From NCBI GenBank assembly GCA_019639255.1, contig JAHBSF010000021.1:1-64000 (forward strand): DNA of 64,000 nt, written 5' to 3'. A program made the position numbers and the translations under genes. Shown one piece after another: positions 41,436 through 53,472 of this stretch (positions are counted from its first letter, which is position 1; each line of letters starts with the position of its first letter). The stretch comes from Acidobacteriota bacterium (lineage in GTDB: Bacteria > Acidobacteriota > Blastocatellia > RBC074). The notes under the pieces were generated by a model. The model did no database searches and was not told where the DNA came from. It saw nothing but the letters and a program-made list of their open reading frames with translations.

Positions 41436-42908
41436 TCACCCGGACATAAGTGAATTGACGACGTTGCGGATGACGAAGTAGGCAAAGAAAGCATAAAAAA
41501 TCACGCAAAGCCCCAGCGCCGCCTCGCGCCACAACGGGGGCCGCACCGCCCGGGGCAAAAACCTGCGGTTGACGATCAGGATCTGCACCCCGGCGATCGC
41601 CAGCACCACCCCGGCGACGTTGGCCAGTATGGTGAACATGCGCATCGGCGAGGCCGAACGCACGACGATCACGCTCCAGATCGAGAAGGCGATCAGGATT
41701 CCATAATATATCCGCTGAATCCGCCCGCCGCGCCAGTCCCGAATCCTGCCGCTCGACATCCACAACGCATCCGTCACCGTCCGCACCAGGATGTCGGTAT
41801 TGCCGAGCTGGGTCTTGAAAAGAGTCCAGAAACCGTTGAAAAGCGTCACGAACCAGAAGCCCGGCCAGATGGTCTCGGCCAGGTATTTCGCCTGATAGGC
41901 GCCCGCGCCGAGCCCCTGCAAATCCGTTCCGTGCGGCACGACGTAGGTCGCCAGATTGACGTTCAGGTACATGCCGAGAAAACAGAACACCCCCCAGACC
42001 CAGATCTGATCCGCGTGAACATAGCGCATCCACTCGCGCCAGCGCGACATATTTTCCGGCGTCGTCCGAAAGATCTTGCCGACGTGCGAGAGCTGGATTT
42101 CGTGGCCGCCGACAGCGCTTGGAATCGCCCCGACCTGCGCCCCCATGCCGAAGCCCTTGTCGCGCACCCAGTTCGTCACCGTCAGGTTTCCGATCCCGCC
42201 CGCACCCGCCGTCGCCGCCAGCGCCCCGATCAGGCCCCAGTCGATCGGATGCGGCAAACCCGACATCTGAAAAAAACCCTTGAACGTCTCCCACCAGTGT
42301 CCCAACGGCACAAATGCGATGTTGACGAAAAGCAGAAAGCTGAAAATCACCGCCAGCATCGCCCAGGCGAAGTATTCGAGCATCCGCTCGATCGTCCCTC
42401 CGAACGACAGCAGCAACACTACGGCAAGGATCAATCCTATCGTGATTGCGATCTGCGTCGGACGATCGCCGCTCTCGGGCAATCGTCCGAGTTGAGCGCT
42501 CAGCAGCGCAGCCGCCGCACTCCCCGCAAGCGCGGGCCATCCCAGTTGAAAAAAACCGATCAGGGTGTAAAACCCGGCCCAGAATCTCGGACCCGGCTTG
42601 AGCCTCATGATCCCGCCGTAGATCGGCTCGCCGGTATAAAGCGTATAACGGATCGCTTCGAGGTTGAAGACGACCTGCAGCAGGATCGCGCCCGTAACGA
42701 TGAGAAAGATCGACGACGAGTATTTGACCGCCGCCGCCGGTCCGACCAGCCACTCGCCGCCGCCGATCGAGGTTGCGGCCATAACGGCTCCGGGCCCGAT
42801 CACCCTCATCATGTTGCGAAAGCCGAACGGCGGCGGCGCCGTCAGGTCCGAAACTTCCCAGGCGGGCAACTCGCCGTGTTGGGACGGAAGCGATGAATCC
42901 TGTGGCAT
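41436..42908 (-). CDS. Nramp-family divalent metal ion transporter-like protein
   Basis: A 490-residue membrane protein with about eleven helices. It has the Nramp-like IGPGAVMAATSIGGGEWLVGPAAAVKY in two parts and the second inverted unit LAATAGAGGIGNLTVTNWVRDKG. In canonical Nramp proteins the first unwound helix has D-P-G-N; here the corresponding site is changed to S-I-G-G-G-E, so the metal site is altered and the substrate is uncertain. It is isolated between the family C element and a family A repeat. Confidence 0.82.
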   Translation of the reverse strand: MPQDSSLPSQHGELPAWEVSDLTAPPPFGFRNMMRVIGPGAVMAATSIGGGEWLVGPAAAVKYSSSIFLIVTGAILLQVVFNLEAIRYTLYTGEPIYGGIMRLKPGPRFWAGFYTLIGFFQLGWPALAGSAAAALLSAQLGRLPESGDRPTQIAITIGLILAVVLLLSFGGTIERMLEYFAWAMLAVIFSFLLFVNIAFVPLGHWWETFKGFFQMSGLPHPIDWGLIGALAATAGAGGIGNLTVTNWVRDKGFGMGAQVGAIPSAVGGHEIQLSHVGKIFRTTPENMSRWREWMRYVHADQIWVWGVFCFLGMYLNVNLATYVVPHGTDLQGLGAGAYQAKYLAETIWPGFWFVTLFNGFWTLFKTQLGNTDILVRTVTDALWMSSGRIRDWRGGRIQRIYYGILIAFSIWSVIVVRSASPMRMFTILANVAGVVLAIAGVQILIVNRRFLPRAVRPPLWREAALGLCVIFYAFFAYFVIRNVVNSLMSG

Positions 42909-42932
42909 CCGTAATGACTCCTCTCAGTGTGA

Positions 42933-43031
42933 AAGAGAGATAACGGAACAAACGAAAATAGACGGAAACTACGGAAATATTCGCCTTTTCCGTAATTTTC
43001 GTTTCATTTCGTTTGTTCCGTTATCTATCTT
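42933..43031. repeat. Family A hairpin repeat, copy 10
   Basis: Arms AGAGAGATAACGGAACAAAC and complement ending GTTTGTTCCGTTATCTATCT. It begins 25 bp upstream of the Nramp start and overlaps the truA stop codon. Confidence 0.85.
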
Positions 43032-43786
43032 CTGCGGTAATCAATCCGTTCGAGGAACAATCCCGAGGGCGGCGCCGTCGCACGCGCTGGATCGAGATGC
43101 GTCCTGCGCTTCGGATTTTTCAACAGCGCTTCAAAGTCGCCCGGATCGGCGTTTCCCCTGCCGACTTCCACCATCGCTCCCGCAAGTCGCCTGACCATCT
43201 TCCACAGAAAATGCGACGCCGTGATGCGAAACAGGATCAGGTTGTCGTCGAGTGCGATTTCGGCCGCTTCGACAACGACGACCGTAGATGCATCGCGCTT
43301 CGGATCGCGCTCGCAGAAGGCTGCAAAATCGCGCCGCCCGACGACGAGTTGCGCGCATCCCTGCATTGCTTTGACATCGAGCCGGTCGCGCACCCACCAG
43401 ACGTATTTCTTGAAAAACGCCGTGCGCCGCGTCGATATCTGATAAACGTAGCTGCGCGCTACGGCGTCGCGCCGCGCATTGAAACCCGGCGGAGCTGCTT
43501 CGGCGTTCAGTACATTGATGTCTGCGGGCAAGCGGTCGTTGATGCCGTAAACGAGTCGGGTGGGTTCGATGCGCTGTTGGCGACTTTGAACTCTGAGATG
43601 TGCGACCTGAGCGCGCGCGTGCACGCCGGCGTCGGTGCGCCCGGCGCCGCCGAGATCGACTTCGGACTGAAAGAGGTCTTCGGCTGCCCGCCGCAGTTCG
43701 CCCTGCACCGTGCGCGAGTGCGGCTGTTCCTGCCACCCGCTGTAGCGCGTCCCGTCGTATTCGAGCGTCAGTTTCCAGGTCTGCAT
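43025..43786 (-). CDS. truA: tRNA pseudouridine(38-40) synthase TruA
   Basis: A 253-residue TruA, which modifies the anticodon stem of many tRNAs. It starts MQTWKLTLEYDGTRYSGWQ and has the catalytic aspartate in GAGRTDAGVHARAQVAH, with the substrate-binding FFKKYVWWVRDRLDV and FLWKMVRRLAGAMVEVGRG. I chose 43786 because the extra 11 residues from 43819 are not family-like. It lies 61 bp after the HerA stop in the same direction. The C-terminus is intact up to the family A repeat. Confidence 0.94.
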   Translation of the reverse strand: MQTWKLTLEYDGTRYSGWQEQPHSRTVQGELRRAAEDLFQSEVDLGGAGRTDAGVHARAQVAHLRVQSRQQRIEPTRLVYGINDRLPADINVLNAEAAPPGFNARRDAVARSYVYQISTRRTAFFKKYVWWVRDRLDVKAMQGCAQLVVGRRDFAAFCERDPKRDASTVVVVEAAEIALDDNLILFRITASHFLWKMVRRLAGAMVEVGRGNADPGDFEALLKNPKRRTHLDPARATAPPSGLFLERIDYRRR

Positions 43787-43847
43787 CAATGGCCTGCACC
43801 GGGAATCCCAGTGACACATTTGTTTGAGTCAGGTTTGTTCAACAGTT

Positions 43848-45518
<1,671 letters not shown>

Positions 45519-45523
45519 ACGCT

Positions 45524-45622
45524 AAAGAGATAACGGAACAAACGAAATGAGACGAAAAGAACGGAATCTGATTTTTCTTTTCGTTTTTTTCGTTCATTTC
45601 CGTTTGTTCCGTCATCTCTCTT
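45524..45622. repeat. Family A hairpin repeat, copy 11
   Basis: Arms AAAGAGATAACGGAACAAAC and complement TTTCCGTTTGTTCCGTCATC then TCTC. It lies between the herA start (45518) and the 3' end of the flavoprotein gene (45650). Confidence 0.85.
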
Positions 45623-45649
45623 TCTCCTCCCATAATCATTCTCGCCGAT

Positions 45650-46840
45650 TCAGACCACGGCCCATATGCGGCGTTTGAGGGTCCCTTTCAGATCGACGTA
45701 CCCCTGCTCGCCCGCAATCAGATCGCGCAGCGTCCGCCGCACCCCGCCGTGCCAGCGCGCAAACTGCACCATACGTTCGACGAGCGGGGCGCCCGCGAAC
45801 TGGCTGCGATAAAAGCGCTGCTGCAATTGCGAGGCGCGGCGCAGCTCCGCGCCGAACTCCGCCCTCCACCGATCGTCATACTCTTCTATATCCGTCTTCA
45901 GCGCATCCGCCAGCAGTTCGGCCGATTTGATTGCGTAATAGATGCCCTCGCCCGTCAGCGGATCTACAAACCCGGCCGCGTCACCTATAAGCGCCCAGGA
46001 TCTGCCTGCAACCTTCAATCCGTCCCATGTCGCGGTTTCGAGCGCCGGGATCATCGCGCCGTAAAAAGCGGCTCGCCGCGTCGTATGATGATCCGCCGTG
46101 CGAATCTCTTCGGCGGTCAGCGAATCCGACAGCGCGATGAAATCCAGCAGTCTTGCTTTCAGATCGGCGGGCGTGGTTTCGCGATACTTCGTAGCGATCC
46201 CGTACGACAGATGATCGGTGCGCGGGAAGGCCCACAAATAGCCCGTAAAATCGGGCAGATATTTTATGTCCACCTGCCCGTGTCCCGCCGCAGGTTCGTG
46301 CGGATTCCGGGTTTCATACCCGTTTTCGCGCGGCTTGACGTGCCAGCCCAGAGCGTAGCTGAAATCATTGAGCCCGAAATGCACGCCCATGCGGCGGCGT
46401 ATGACGCTGCTTGCACCGTCGGCTCCAACCAGAAAATCGGCAGTATATATGCCGGCTGCGGTTTCGATTTCCCATCCGCTGTTTCCGTAACGCGTCTTTC
46501 CGACTCGCGTAGAGTGAAGACGGGCGCCCGCGTCTACGGCGCGCTGTCGCATGCTGCGGCCGAGCGCGGCGCGCGAATAGACGGCGAAATCGCCGCGCGG
46601 CCTTAAGCGCAGGCTTCGGCCCGCGCCCGTCGTCAGGCGCAACGAGGAAACCATCTGTTTGGGCGCGTCGGATGCGGCGAGAAAGGGAAATTCGCGCATC
46701 GCCTTAGTAGTAACGCCGCCGCCGCAGGGCTTTTCCCACGCATCGCGCGCGTCGAAAAGAAGTACTTCGGCGCCTTCCTTACCCAGAAGGTAAGCCAGAT
46801 GCGCGCCGGCGGGCCCGGCGCCGATTACGGCTACACGCAT
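45650..46840 (-). CDS. Geranylgeranyl reductase-family FAD-dependent oxidoreductase
   Basis: A 396-residue flavoprotein. The N-terminal Rossmann motif is VAVIGAGPAGAHLAYLLGK. The family motif near residue 40 is AWEKPCGGGVTTKAMREF, and the second FAD-binding segment is GDAAGFVDPLTGEGIYYAIKSAEL. Such enzymes reduce isoprenoid double bonds (chlorophyll, archaeal lipid or menaquinone side chains). The substrate cannot be read from the sequence; a quinone or lipid side chain is a fair guess. Start 46840 (MRVAVIG) is preferred. It is divergent from serS. Confidence 0.85.
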   Translation of the reverse strand: MRVAVIGAGPAGAHLAYLLGKEGAEVLLFDARDAWEKPCGGGVTTKAMREFPFLAASDAPKQMVSSLRLTTGAGRSLRLRPRGDFAVYSRAALGRSMRQRAVDAGARLHSTRVGKTRYGNSGWEIETAAGIYTADFLVGADGASSVIRRRMGVHFGLNDFSYALGWHVKPRENGYETRNPHEPAAGHGQVDIKYLPDFTGYLWAFPRTDHLSYGIATKYRETTPADLKARLLDFIALSDSLTAEEIRTADHHTTRRAAFYGAMIPALETATWDGLKVAGRSWALIGDAAGFVDPLTGEGIYYAIKSAELLADALKTDIEEYDDRWRAEFGAELRRASQLQQRFYRSQFAGAPLVERMVQFARWHGGVRRTLRDLIAGEQGYVDLKGTLKRRIWAVV

Positions 46841-46974
46841 GGATCGATCCTTCAAGCTGAACGGTTCGCACTCAGGCGCGGATTATAGCACGGCGCGCCT
46901 GCCGATTCTTGACAGTCCGTTGGGGCGCCGCGTACCTTCTTGTTCCGGACCGCAAGAACAAATAAAACAGTAGA

Positions 46975-47008
46975 TAATGCGGAACACACGGAAAAAGACG
47001 GAATATAG
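46975..47008. repeat. Family A repeat, degenerate left-arm copy 12
   Basis: Only GATAATGCGGAACACACGGA and following ACGGAAT units remain, with no matching right arm. It lies in the serS leader; GGGAGGAG at 47008-47015 is the serS ribosome site. Confidence 0.6.
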
Positions 47009-47026
47009 GGAGGAGTCTCTAACTGC

Positions 47027-48319
47027 ATGCTCGATCTGAACTACGTGCGCGAGAATTTCGACAGCGTGCGCGCGCGTCTTGAAACCCGCAAATTCGATCC
47101 GCAGATGCTTGCCAGGCTGGCGCAACTCGACGCCGAGCGCCGTACGCTGGTGCGCGAGCGCGACGATCTGAACGCTGCAAGCAATCGCGTGAGCAAAGAA
47201 ATCGGCGCACTGATGCGCGAGGGCAGGCGCGATGAGGCCGAAGTTCGCAAAATCGAATCTAAAGACATATCGGCGCGCGCCAAGGCGGCGGAAGCGCGCC
47301 TCGATGAAATCGAAAAGGAATTCGATGAACTGCTCGTGCGCGTACCCAATCTGCCGCACGAATCGGTCCCGACAGGCGAGGATGAAACCGCAAATCTCGA
47401 AGTCCGGCGCTGGGGAGCGCCGCGCGATTTCTCATCCGAGGGTTTTGCACCCAAAGACCACGTCGATATAGGCGCTGCGCTCGGCATACTCGACCTGGAA
47501 CGCGCGACCAAAATTACGGGCGCGCGCTTTGCGGTGCTCAGCGGTGCGGGTGCGCGTATGGAGCGCGCGCTGATAAATTTCATGCTCGATCTGCATACGC
47601 GGGAGCACGGCTACCGCGAGATGCTGCCGCCCTTTCTGGTTAATGCAAACTCCCTGTTCGGGACCGGCCAGTTGCCCAAATTCGAAGCCGATCTTTTCAA
47701 ACTCACCGACGAGCGCGGATTTTACCTTGCGCCCACGGCCGAAGTGCCGCTGACGAATCTGCACCGCGACGAAGTCCTGAGCGAAAAAGATCTGCCGCTC
47801 AGCTATACGGCATATACGCCGTGCTTCCGCTCCGAAGCCGGAAGCTACGGCCGGGATACGCGCGGCCTGATCCGCCAGCACCAGTTCGACAAGGTGGAAC
47901 TGGTCAAACTGACCAGACCCGAGGATTCCTACGACGCGCTCGAAGCGCTGACCCGTCACGCCGAAACCGTGTTGCAGCGGTTGGGACTGCCCTACCGCGT
48001 AGTAGTGCTTTCGACCGGCGATATGGGGTTTTCTTCGTCGAAGACCTACGACATAGAGGTATGGCTGCCGAGCCAGAACACGTATCGCGAGATATCGTCG
48101 TGCTCCAACTGCGAGGCGTTTCAGGCGCGGCGCGCACAGATCCGGTTCAAGCGCGACGGAAGGACGAAAACCGAGTTTGTGCATACGCTCAACGGTTCGG
48201 GACTCGCCGTTGGGCGCACGTGGCTTGCCATACTTGAAAACCATCAGCAGGCCGACGGCAGCGTGCGCGTGCCGGAAGCGCTCGCGCCTTACCTCGGCGC
48301 GGAAGTAATCACGCCGTAA
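47027..48319 (+). CDS. serS: Seryl-tRNA synthetase
   Basis: A 430-residue class II synthetase. The N-terminal coiled-coil arm (about residues 25-105) binds tRNA-Ser, starting [20 protein letters not shown]. Motif 2 includes [31 protein letters not shown] in two parts and motif 3 is [18 protein letters not shown]. All parts of the fold are present. Length matches the family. It is preceded by a degenerate family A arm and divergent from the flavoprotein gene. galU follows after 57 bp. Confidence 0.96.
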   Translation: MLDLNYVRENFDSVRARLETRKFDPQMLARLAQLDAERRTLVRERDDLNAASNRVSKEIGALMREGRRDEAEVRKIESKDISARAKAAEARLDEIEKEFDELLVRVPNLPHESVPTGEDETANLEVRRWGAPRDFSSEGFAPKDHVDIGAALGILDLERATKITGARFAVLSGAGARMERALINFMLDLHTREHGYREMLPPFLVNANSLFGTGQLPKFEADLFKLTDERGFYLAPTAEVPLTNLHRDEVLSEKDLPLSYTAYTPCFRSEAGSYGRDTRGLIRQHQFDKVELVKLTRPEDSYDALEALTRHAETVLQRLGLPYRVVVLSTGDMGFSSSKTYDIEVWLPSQNTYREISSCSNCEAFQARRAQIRFKRDGRTKTEFVHTLNGSGLAVGRTWLAILENHQQADGSVRVPEALAPYLGAEVITP

Positions 48320-48376
48320 GCGCAGAGCGAAAGAACACGGATAGCGCGAAAGAAAACAAACGGAGAGGAAAGATCA

Positions 48377-49249
48377 ATGGCAAAGATACGCAAAGCGGTA
48401 TTTCCGGCCGCCGGGCTCGGAACGCGGTTTCTTCCGGCTACCAAAGTGATCCCCAAGGAAATGCTTCCGCTTGTAGACAAGCCGCTGATTCAGTACGGCG
48501 TCGAGGAAGCGCTCGGTTCCGGAGTAGAGGAAATCATCTTCATCACGGCGCGCGGCAAGGGCGCGCTCGAAGATCATTTCGACATAAGCTACGAACTGGA
48601 AAAAACCCTCGAAGAACGCGGCAAAACGGCGCTGCTTTCCATATCGCGTCAGGTATCGCACCTGACCAACGTGGTTTCGGTGCGCCAGAAACAGGCGCTC
48701 GGACTCGGACACGCCGTTCTTACCGCAAGGACGGTTGTGGGCGACGAGCCGTTTGCGGTGATTCTGGGCGACGACATCATAGATTCCGAGACGCCGTGCC
48801 TGAAGCAGATGATCGAGGTGTATGAAAAGTACGGCGGCGCGCCCGTCATTGCGCTCGAAGAAATCGAGGGCGAAGCCATTTCGCGCTTCGGCGTCATCGC
48901 CGGAGAGGAAGTCGAACCCGGCGTGTATCGGCTGACCGATATGGTCGAAAAACCGAAGCTCGAAGACGCCCCCTCGAATTTGGCGATCATAGGCAGATAC
49001 GTGCTGACTCCGGATGTATTTGAACTGATAGCATCGACCGATGCGGGCGTGGGCGGCGAGATCCAGATCACGGATGCATTGAGGAGACTTGCGCAGACAC
49101 GGCCGTTTTACGGATTGAAATTCAAGGGCAGACGCTACGACGCGGGCGACAAGATGGGCTTTCTCGAAGCTACCGTGGAACTCGCGCTCAAACGCGAGGA
49201 TATGGGACCGGCGTTCCGGCAATACCTCAAGACGCTGCCCCTGGACTGA
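48377..49249 (+). CDS. galU: UTP-glucose-1-phosphate uridylyltransferase GalU
   Basis: A 290-residue GalU that makes UDP-glucose for cell-envelope polysaccharides. IRKAVFPAAGLGTRFLPATKVIPKEMLPLVDKPLIQYGVEEA is present in two parts and is the nucleotide-binding signature. The catalytic region shows GDEPFAVILGDDIID, and EEIEGEAISRFGVIAGEEV and GRRYDAGDKMGFLEATVELAL are standard. The leader between serS and galU holds a degenerate repeat and GAGAGGAAAG as ribosome site. Its stop lies 2 bp before a family A hairpin that is shared with the convergent next gene. Confidence 0.96.
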   Translation: MAKIRKAVFPAAGLGTRFLPATKVIPKEMLPLVDKPLIQYGVEEALGSGVEEIIFITARGKGALEDHFDISYELEKTLEERGKTALLSISRQVSHLTNVVSVRQKQALGLGHAVLTARTVVGDEPFAVILGDDIIDSETPCLKQMIEVYEKYGGAPVIALEEIEGEAISRFGVIAGEEVEPGVYRLTDMVEKPKLEDAPSNLAIIGRYVLTPDVFELIASTDAGVGGEIQITDALRRLAQTRPFYGLKFKGRRYDAGDKMGFLEATVELALKREDMGPAFRQYLKTLPLD

Positions 49250-49251
49250 AA

Positions 49252-49348
49252 AAGAGAGATAACGGAACAAACGAAAATAGACGAAACAAACGAAAGGAAC
49301 CCATATTTTCGTTTGTTTCGTCTATTTTCGTCTGTTCCGTTATCTCTT
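49252..49348. repeat. Family A hairpin repeat, copy 13
   Basis: Arms of about 44 bp with one or two mismatches, beginning AAGAGAGATAACGGAACAAA, around a loop GGAACCCATAT that differs at one base from copy 3 (22015-22113). It fills the gap between the convergent galU and the secreted protein. Confidence 0.92.
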
Positions 49349-49790
49349 ACTCTACGAGGATCGTCACGTACTCGGGTTCGGCGTCGTTTTGCGCAAGGTG
49401 GCGGCCGGCCGGAGCCTTGCGTGCGCGGCGTTCAGCCTTGCTTGTCGGGAAGTCCGTGCCGTCCTGTTCGCCCGCAAACCAGACCTGGGCGAGGAAGTAC
49501 TGCGAGCCGTAGCGCCGGAAAATGAGCTTGGTGCGGCTAGAGGACCTCAGGCTGCTTGCAGTCTGTGTATTGACGTTGACGATCTCCTTGTTGTCGAGGC
49601 TGGTGATTACCATTACAGGACTCGACGACGAGACGTTGCGGATCGTGTACTTGCCTGCGGGCAGCACCTTGTTGCCCACGCCGAACTCGAAGGGAATCGA
49701 GGCCGTCACGCGGGGCCGGCTCTGGGCCATAACGACGGCGCAGGCCGCAAGCAGCACGAGCATCGTTGCGATTGCTGATATCTTTTTCAT
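49347..49790 (-). CDS. Secreted acidobacterial-style beta-rich protein
   Basis: A 147-residue protein with signal peptide ISAIATMLVLLAACAVVMA. The mature part reads ASIPFEFGVGNKVLPAGKYTI and VFVITSLDN-like strands, with the ending EPEYVTILVE. This is a common secreted protein type in Acidobacteriota, with a single beta-rich domain and unknown function. An AAGGAG-like site precedes the ATG at 49790. The upstream gap is empty of genes. Confidence 0.6.
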   Translation of the reverse strand: MKKISAIATMLVLLAACAVVMAQSRPRVTASIPFEFGVGNKVLPAGKYTIRNVSSSSPVMVITSLDNKEIVNVNTQTASSLRSSSRTKLIFRRYGSQYFLAQVWFAGEQDGTDFPTSKAERRARKAPAGRHLAQNDAEPEYVTILVE

Positions 49791-50144
49791 AACTCCTCCT
49801 AATAACTCCTACTAACAGTCTGTTTCAATAGCGTCGCTTGCGGTTGGGGCCGCGCCCGGCGCTCGGGGGACTTTCGCGTCCGAATCTTCTGTGCGATCAT
49901 CACGCACGCGCCTTGCAGTAGATCAATCGCCGTGCCGGAGCTTGCCGCGTATTCGCCGGGACATTGCAAATCGGCGGCAAAGCATTGAAGTTAATGGAAA
50001 TCGGCGTGCACGGCGATGAGATTGTTGAGGCGCGGCGGGGACTTGCGGGGCGGTTGAAACCAAACTTTTCGGGATTGCCGCAAACCTGAAAGATAGGTTC
50101 ACACGCCGTTGCGGAGATCGCCCGGCGCCGGGAGGCAGGATGCG
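49791..50144. other. Gene-free leader region between divergent genes
   Basis: About 350 bp between the minus-strand secreted protein and the plus-strand FHA regulator. I see no long open frame of protein-like composition and no clear promoter. GGAGG at 50131-50135 is the ribosome site of the FHA gene. Both transcripts must start within this stretch. Confidence 0.4.
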
Positions 50145-52088
50145 ATGAAGCCCAGACTGATCGCATTGTCCGGACCGTTGAGGGGAAGCGTATTCGCGCT
50201 CGGCGAAGATCCTCTTACGATCGGGCGCGAGCAATCCAACCGCGTTCGTCCCGAGGGCGATTTGTCGGTTTCGCGCCAGCACTGCCGCATCGAAGTTCAG
50301 GGCGACGAAGTAAGGGCGCGCGACCTCGGCAGCTACAACGGCACGTTCGTCAACGGCGTGCCGATAGCCGAACGGCGGCTATCGGACGGCGACCGGCTGC
50401 TGATAGGCGAATCGTGTTTTCTTTTTCTCACGCGCGAAGCCGAACCCGAACCCGATCTCGCCATACTTTTTGACGAAAGCATCGACGAGGGTTCCATAGT
50501 AGGCGCCGAAACCCTGCGGCTGCTTCCGGAAGAAAACTCCTACTTTCACCCGCTCAAATCCCGCGACACGCCGCCGAGCGCCCGCCGCAACGACGATCTT
50601 CAGGTGCTGCTGCACGTAAGCACGGCTTTGGGCGCCGCGCGCACGCTGGAAAACATGGCGCGCGAGATGTTCGAACCGCTGTTTGCCGCAGTGCCGGCCG
50701 AACGCGGCGCGCTGCTGCTCGGCGAAGAACCCGCGGGCGATGACCGCTTCACCGAAGCCTTCGGATGGGAAAGCGAAAAAGGCGCAACGCAGCCTGCGCC
50801 GCCCGTTAGCAGAACCATCCTGGGTCAGGTGCTCGCGGACGGGGCGGCGCTGCTGTGCCGCGATGTGCGCCGCAGCAGCCGGTTTTCGGGCGTTGAAAGC
50901 CTCGCCTCGCAGGGCGCCCGATCGCTCATAGCCGCGCCGCTTCTGACAAACGATCGACGCCGCGGAGTGCTTTACCTCAGCGCAAGCGATCCGGCGCACG
51001 TATTCGACCAGGACGATTTGCAGCTCGTTTCCGCCGTAGCGGGCATCGCTGCGCTTGCGGTAGACAACATACGGCGGCTTGCGCGCCTTGAAGACGAATT
51101 CCGCCGCCTCGGCGACGAACTGCGATTGACGCATTCGCTCGTAGGCGAGAGCGCGCAGATGCGCGAAGTCTACGATTTCATATCGCGCGTCGCCCCCACC
51201 GATTCCACTGTGCTGATTCGCGGCGAGTCGGGCACGGGCAAGGAACTCGCAGCGCGCGCGCTGCACCTGAACGGGCCGCGCGCATCCAAACCGTTTGTCG
51301 CAATCAACTGCGCGGCGATAAACGAAATGCTGCTGGAAAGCGAACTGTTCGGCCACGAAAAGGGCGCTTTTACCGGAGCCGTCGCCCAGAAGAAGGGCAA
51401 AATCGAAATCGCGGAAGGCGGCACGCTGTTTCTGGATGAAATAGGCGAGATGTCGCCCGCGCTTCAGGCCAAGCTGCTGCGCGTGCTGCAGGAGCGCGAA
51501 TTCGAGCGCGTGGGCGGATTGCGTCCGATACGGGTCGATGTGCGCATAATCGCCGCCACGCATCGCGACATCGAAGCCATGATACGGCAGGGCAATTTCC
51601 GCCAGGATCTATATTACCGGCTCAACGTCGTATCGCTGCGCATGCCGCCGCTGCGCTCGCGCCGCGAAGACATACCGCTGCTTGCGCGCCACTTCACAGC
51701 CCGTTACGCCGAAAGGTGCCACCGCCCCATTGCAGGCATATCGCCCGAAGCCGACGCCTGCCTGCGCGCCTACGACTGGCCCGGCAACGTGCGCGAACTG
51801 GAAAACGCCATAGAGCGCGCCGTAGTGCTCGGGGGCGGCGAAAACATACGGCCCGAAGATCTGCCCGAAGCGATAATCGACTCGGCTTCGGGTTCGGTTT
51901 CGGGCGCAGAATCCGGCGCGGCGAAATATCACGAAGCGCTTCAGGCCGCAAAACGCGCAATCATTCTGGACGCTGCGGCGCAAACGGGCGGAAACCTTGC
52001 AGAGGCTGCGCGCTGGCTGGGCGTTCATCCGAACTATCTGTACCGCCTCGTCCGGCATCTGGGTCTTCGGGATCAGTTGAAGAAGTAA
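50145..52088 (+). CDS. FHA-GAF-AAA+ sigma54-dependent activator
   Basis: A 647-residue transcription activator with FHA domain ([24 protein letters not shown] split across strands, about residues 1-90), GAF domain (about 150-310), AAA+ domain with Walker [15 protein letters not shown], the sigma54-contact loop [12 protein letters not shown], and a Fis-type HTH at the end ([20 protein letters not shown]). The FHA part reads phosphothreonine, which fits the Ser/Thr kinase at 57-60 kb. GGAGG at 50131 sets ATG 50145. It activates sigma54 promoters whose targets are unknown. Confidence 0.93.
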   Translation: MKPRLIALSGPLRGSVFALGEDPLTIGREQSNRVRPEGDLSVSRQHCRIEVQGDEVRARDLGSYNGTFVNGVPIAERRLSDGDRLLIGESCFLFLTREAEPEPDLAILFDESIDEGSIVGAETLRLLPEENSYFHPLKSRDTPPSARRNDDLQVLLHVSTALGAARTLENMAREMFEPLFAAVPAERGALLLGEEPAGDDRFTEAFGWESEKGATQPAPPVSRTILGQVLADGAALLCRDVRRSSRFSGVESLASQGARSLIAAPLLTNDRRRGVLYLSASDPAHVFDQDDLQLVSAVAGIAALAVDNIRRLARLEDEFRRLGDELRLTHSLVGESAQMREVYDFISRVAPTDSTVLIRGESGTGKELAARALHLNGPRASKPFVAINCAAINEMLLESELFGHEKGAFTGAVAQKKGKIEIAEGGTLFLDEIGEMSPALQAKLLRVLQEREFERVGGLRPIRVDVRIIAATHRDIEAMIRQGNFRQDLYYRLNVVSLRMPPLRSRREDIPLLARHFTARYAERCHRPIAGISPEADACLRAYDWPGNVRELENAIERAVVLGGGENIRPEDLPEAIIDSASGSVSGAESGAAKYHEALQAAKRAIILDAAAQTGGNLAEAARWLGVHPNYLYRLVRHLGLRDQLKK

Positions 52089-52167
52089 ACGGGTTGAAAC
52101 CCTGCAACGCGATTCGACGTATCGGGTTTTGAGTCGGGGGGCTCTTTAAGATCATCGAGGACCGCGC

Positions 52168-53094
52168 ATGGCGGAGTCATCGATAGAGCAACGGTTCATC
52201 CTGGCGCTCGAAGCGCTCATCGACCGGATCAAAGAAGACCGCACGGTGCTGGCCGCCATCCTCTGCGGCAGCCTCTCGTACGATGCGGTATGGGCCGGTT
52301 CCGACATCGACCTCGTGCTTGTGACGATCGACGACCGGAAGATCGTCGCCTCGGACCTCTCGCTTTACGCCGACGGCGTAAACGTTCACACGTTCCTCAT
52401 CCCGCGCGCCGAGTTCAGAAAAACCGTCGAGGGTTCGATACGGAATTCCTTCATGCACTCGCTGTTGGCCAGAGGGCGGCTGCTTTATACGCACGATCCA
52501 ACGATCGCGGATCTCTTCGCCGCGCTCGATGAAATCGGCGAACGCGATACGCGGTTGCAGCTTCTCGGCGCGGCGACCTGCGTGCTGCCCGCCGTTTACA
52601 AGGCGCACAAATGGTTCGTCACGCGCGGCGATCTGGATTACACCGCGCTGTGGATTCTCGCCGCCGCCTCGGGGCTTGCGCGCATCGAAGTCGTCGGCGC
52701 TCGACTCGTCGCCGACCGCGAGGTGATACCGCAGGCGATGAAGCTCAATCCCTCGTTTTTCAAAACCGTTTACACCGATCTGCTCAATGAGAAAAAAACT
52801 CCGAAGAAGGTGAAATCGGCGCTCGACGCAATCGACCGCTACATCGCACAGCGCGCCGCGACGCTGTTTGCGCCCGTCATCGAATATCTGCGCGAGGCGG
52901 GCGAAGCGCGATCGGCTACCGAAATCGAGTATTACTTCAAACGCAACTTCAACATCGAGGGCGTGACCACGGCGTGCGAGTATCTGGCCGATCAGGGCAT
53001 TATCGGCAAAGCCTCGACGCCCGTGCGCCTGACGAAAAAAAGCAAGGTCGAAGTGCAGGAACTGGCTTTCTTTGAAGAAAGTGCTGAGTGCTGA
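52168..53094 (+). CDS. Nucleotidyltransferase-fold protein with helical C-terminus
   Basis: A 308-residue protein with a Pol-beta type nucleotidyltransferase motif: [20 protein letters not shown] (G-S then D-x-D), followed by a helical region and a C-terminal winged-helix-like part ([22 protein letters not shown]). Similar proteins include aminoglycoside-type and MNT nucleotidyltransferases. The substrate is unknown. It lies 79 bp after the FHA regulator. The last residues (EESAEC) and the stop come from a family B repeat, so its natural end is shifted. Confidence 0.72.
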   Translation: MAESSIEQRFILALEALIDRIKEDRTVLAAILCGSLSYDAVWAGSDIDLVLVTIDDRKIVASDLSLYADGVNVHTFLIPRAEFRKTVEGSIRNSFMHSLLARGRLLYTHDPTIADLFAALDEIGERDTRLQLLGAATCVLPAVYKAHKWFVTRGDLDYTALWILAAASGLARIEVVGARLVADREVIPQAMKLNPSFFKTVYTDLLNEKKTPKKVKSALDAIDRYIAQRAATLFAPVIEYLREAGEARSATEIEYYFKRNFNIEGVTTACEYLADQGIIGKASTPVRLTKKSKVEVQELAFFEESAEC

Positions 53095-53433
53095 GTGCTG
53101 AGTGCTGAGTGCAATTCGGAACTGAAGAACTTCTATTTAGTACTTTGTAAACAAAGTTCTTTGAGGTTTTCAGCCGCGGAGCGGCGAAAGATCTGTAGCC
53201 CAGGGCGCAAGCCCTGGGTGGGTGTGGAAAAATCCCGTGAGCCCCGGAGGGGCGGAAGATCTTTCGCCCTTTCAGGGCTCAGACGTTATTTTTTCGTTGA
53301 CCTGGCGCTGACGCACCAGGCTACAGATCTTTCGCCGCTCCGCGGCTGAAAACCTCAAAGAACTTGATCAACACAGTATTCAGTTCCTGATTGCACTCAG
53401 CACTCAGCACTCAGCACTCAGCACTTCTTCTTC
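53074..53433. repeat. Family B hairpin repeat, copy 3, containing a nested family C element
   Basis: Outer arms GAAGAAAGTGCTGAGTGCTG and complement of GCACTCAGCACTCAGCACTT. Between them, after the usual family B core GGAACTGAAGAACTTCTATT, a family C element (53141-53378) is inserted. It spans the gap between the nucleotidyltransferase gene and uvrA. Confidence 0.85.
53141..53378. mobile_element. Family C MITE-like element, copy 2 (nested)
   Basis: Perfect 47-bp terminal inverted repeats at 53154-53200 and 53319-53365 (AAGTTCTTTGAGG then TTTTCAGCCGCGGAGCGGCG), with further imperfect outer repeats (TACTTTGT/ACACAGTA). The interior palindrome AGCCCAGGGC..GCCCTGGG matches copy 1 at 41173-41401. 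Confidence 0.85.
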
Positions 53434-53472
53434 CCCGCGCTCTGCTGCCGCGTTATCACGCTGAGATGAATT

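Noticed and set aside
41428-42951. Alternative long frame on the same strand as the Nramp gene
   Set aside because: Composition is arginine-rich and unlike a protein family, while the 41436-42908 frame has clear membrane helices.
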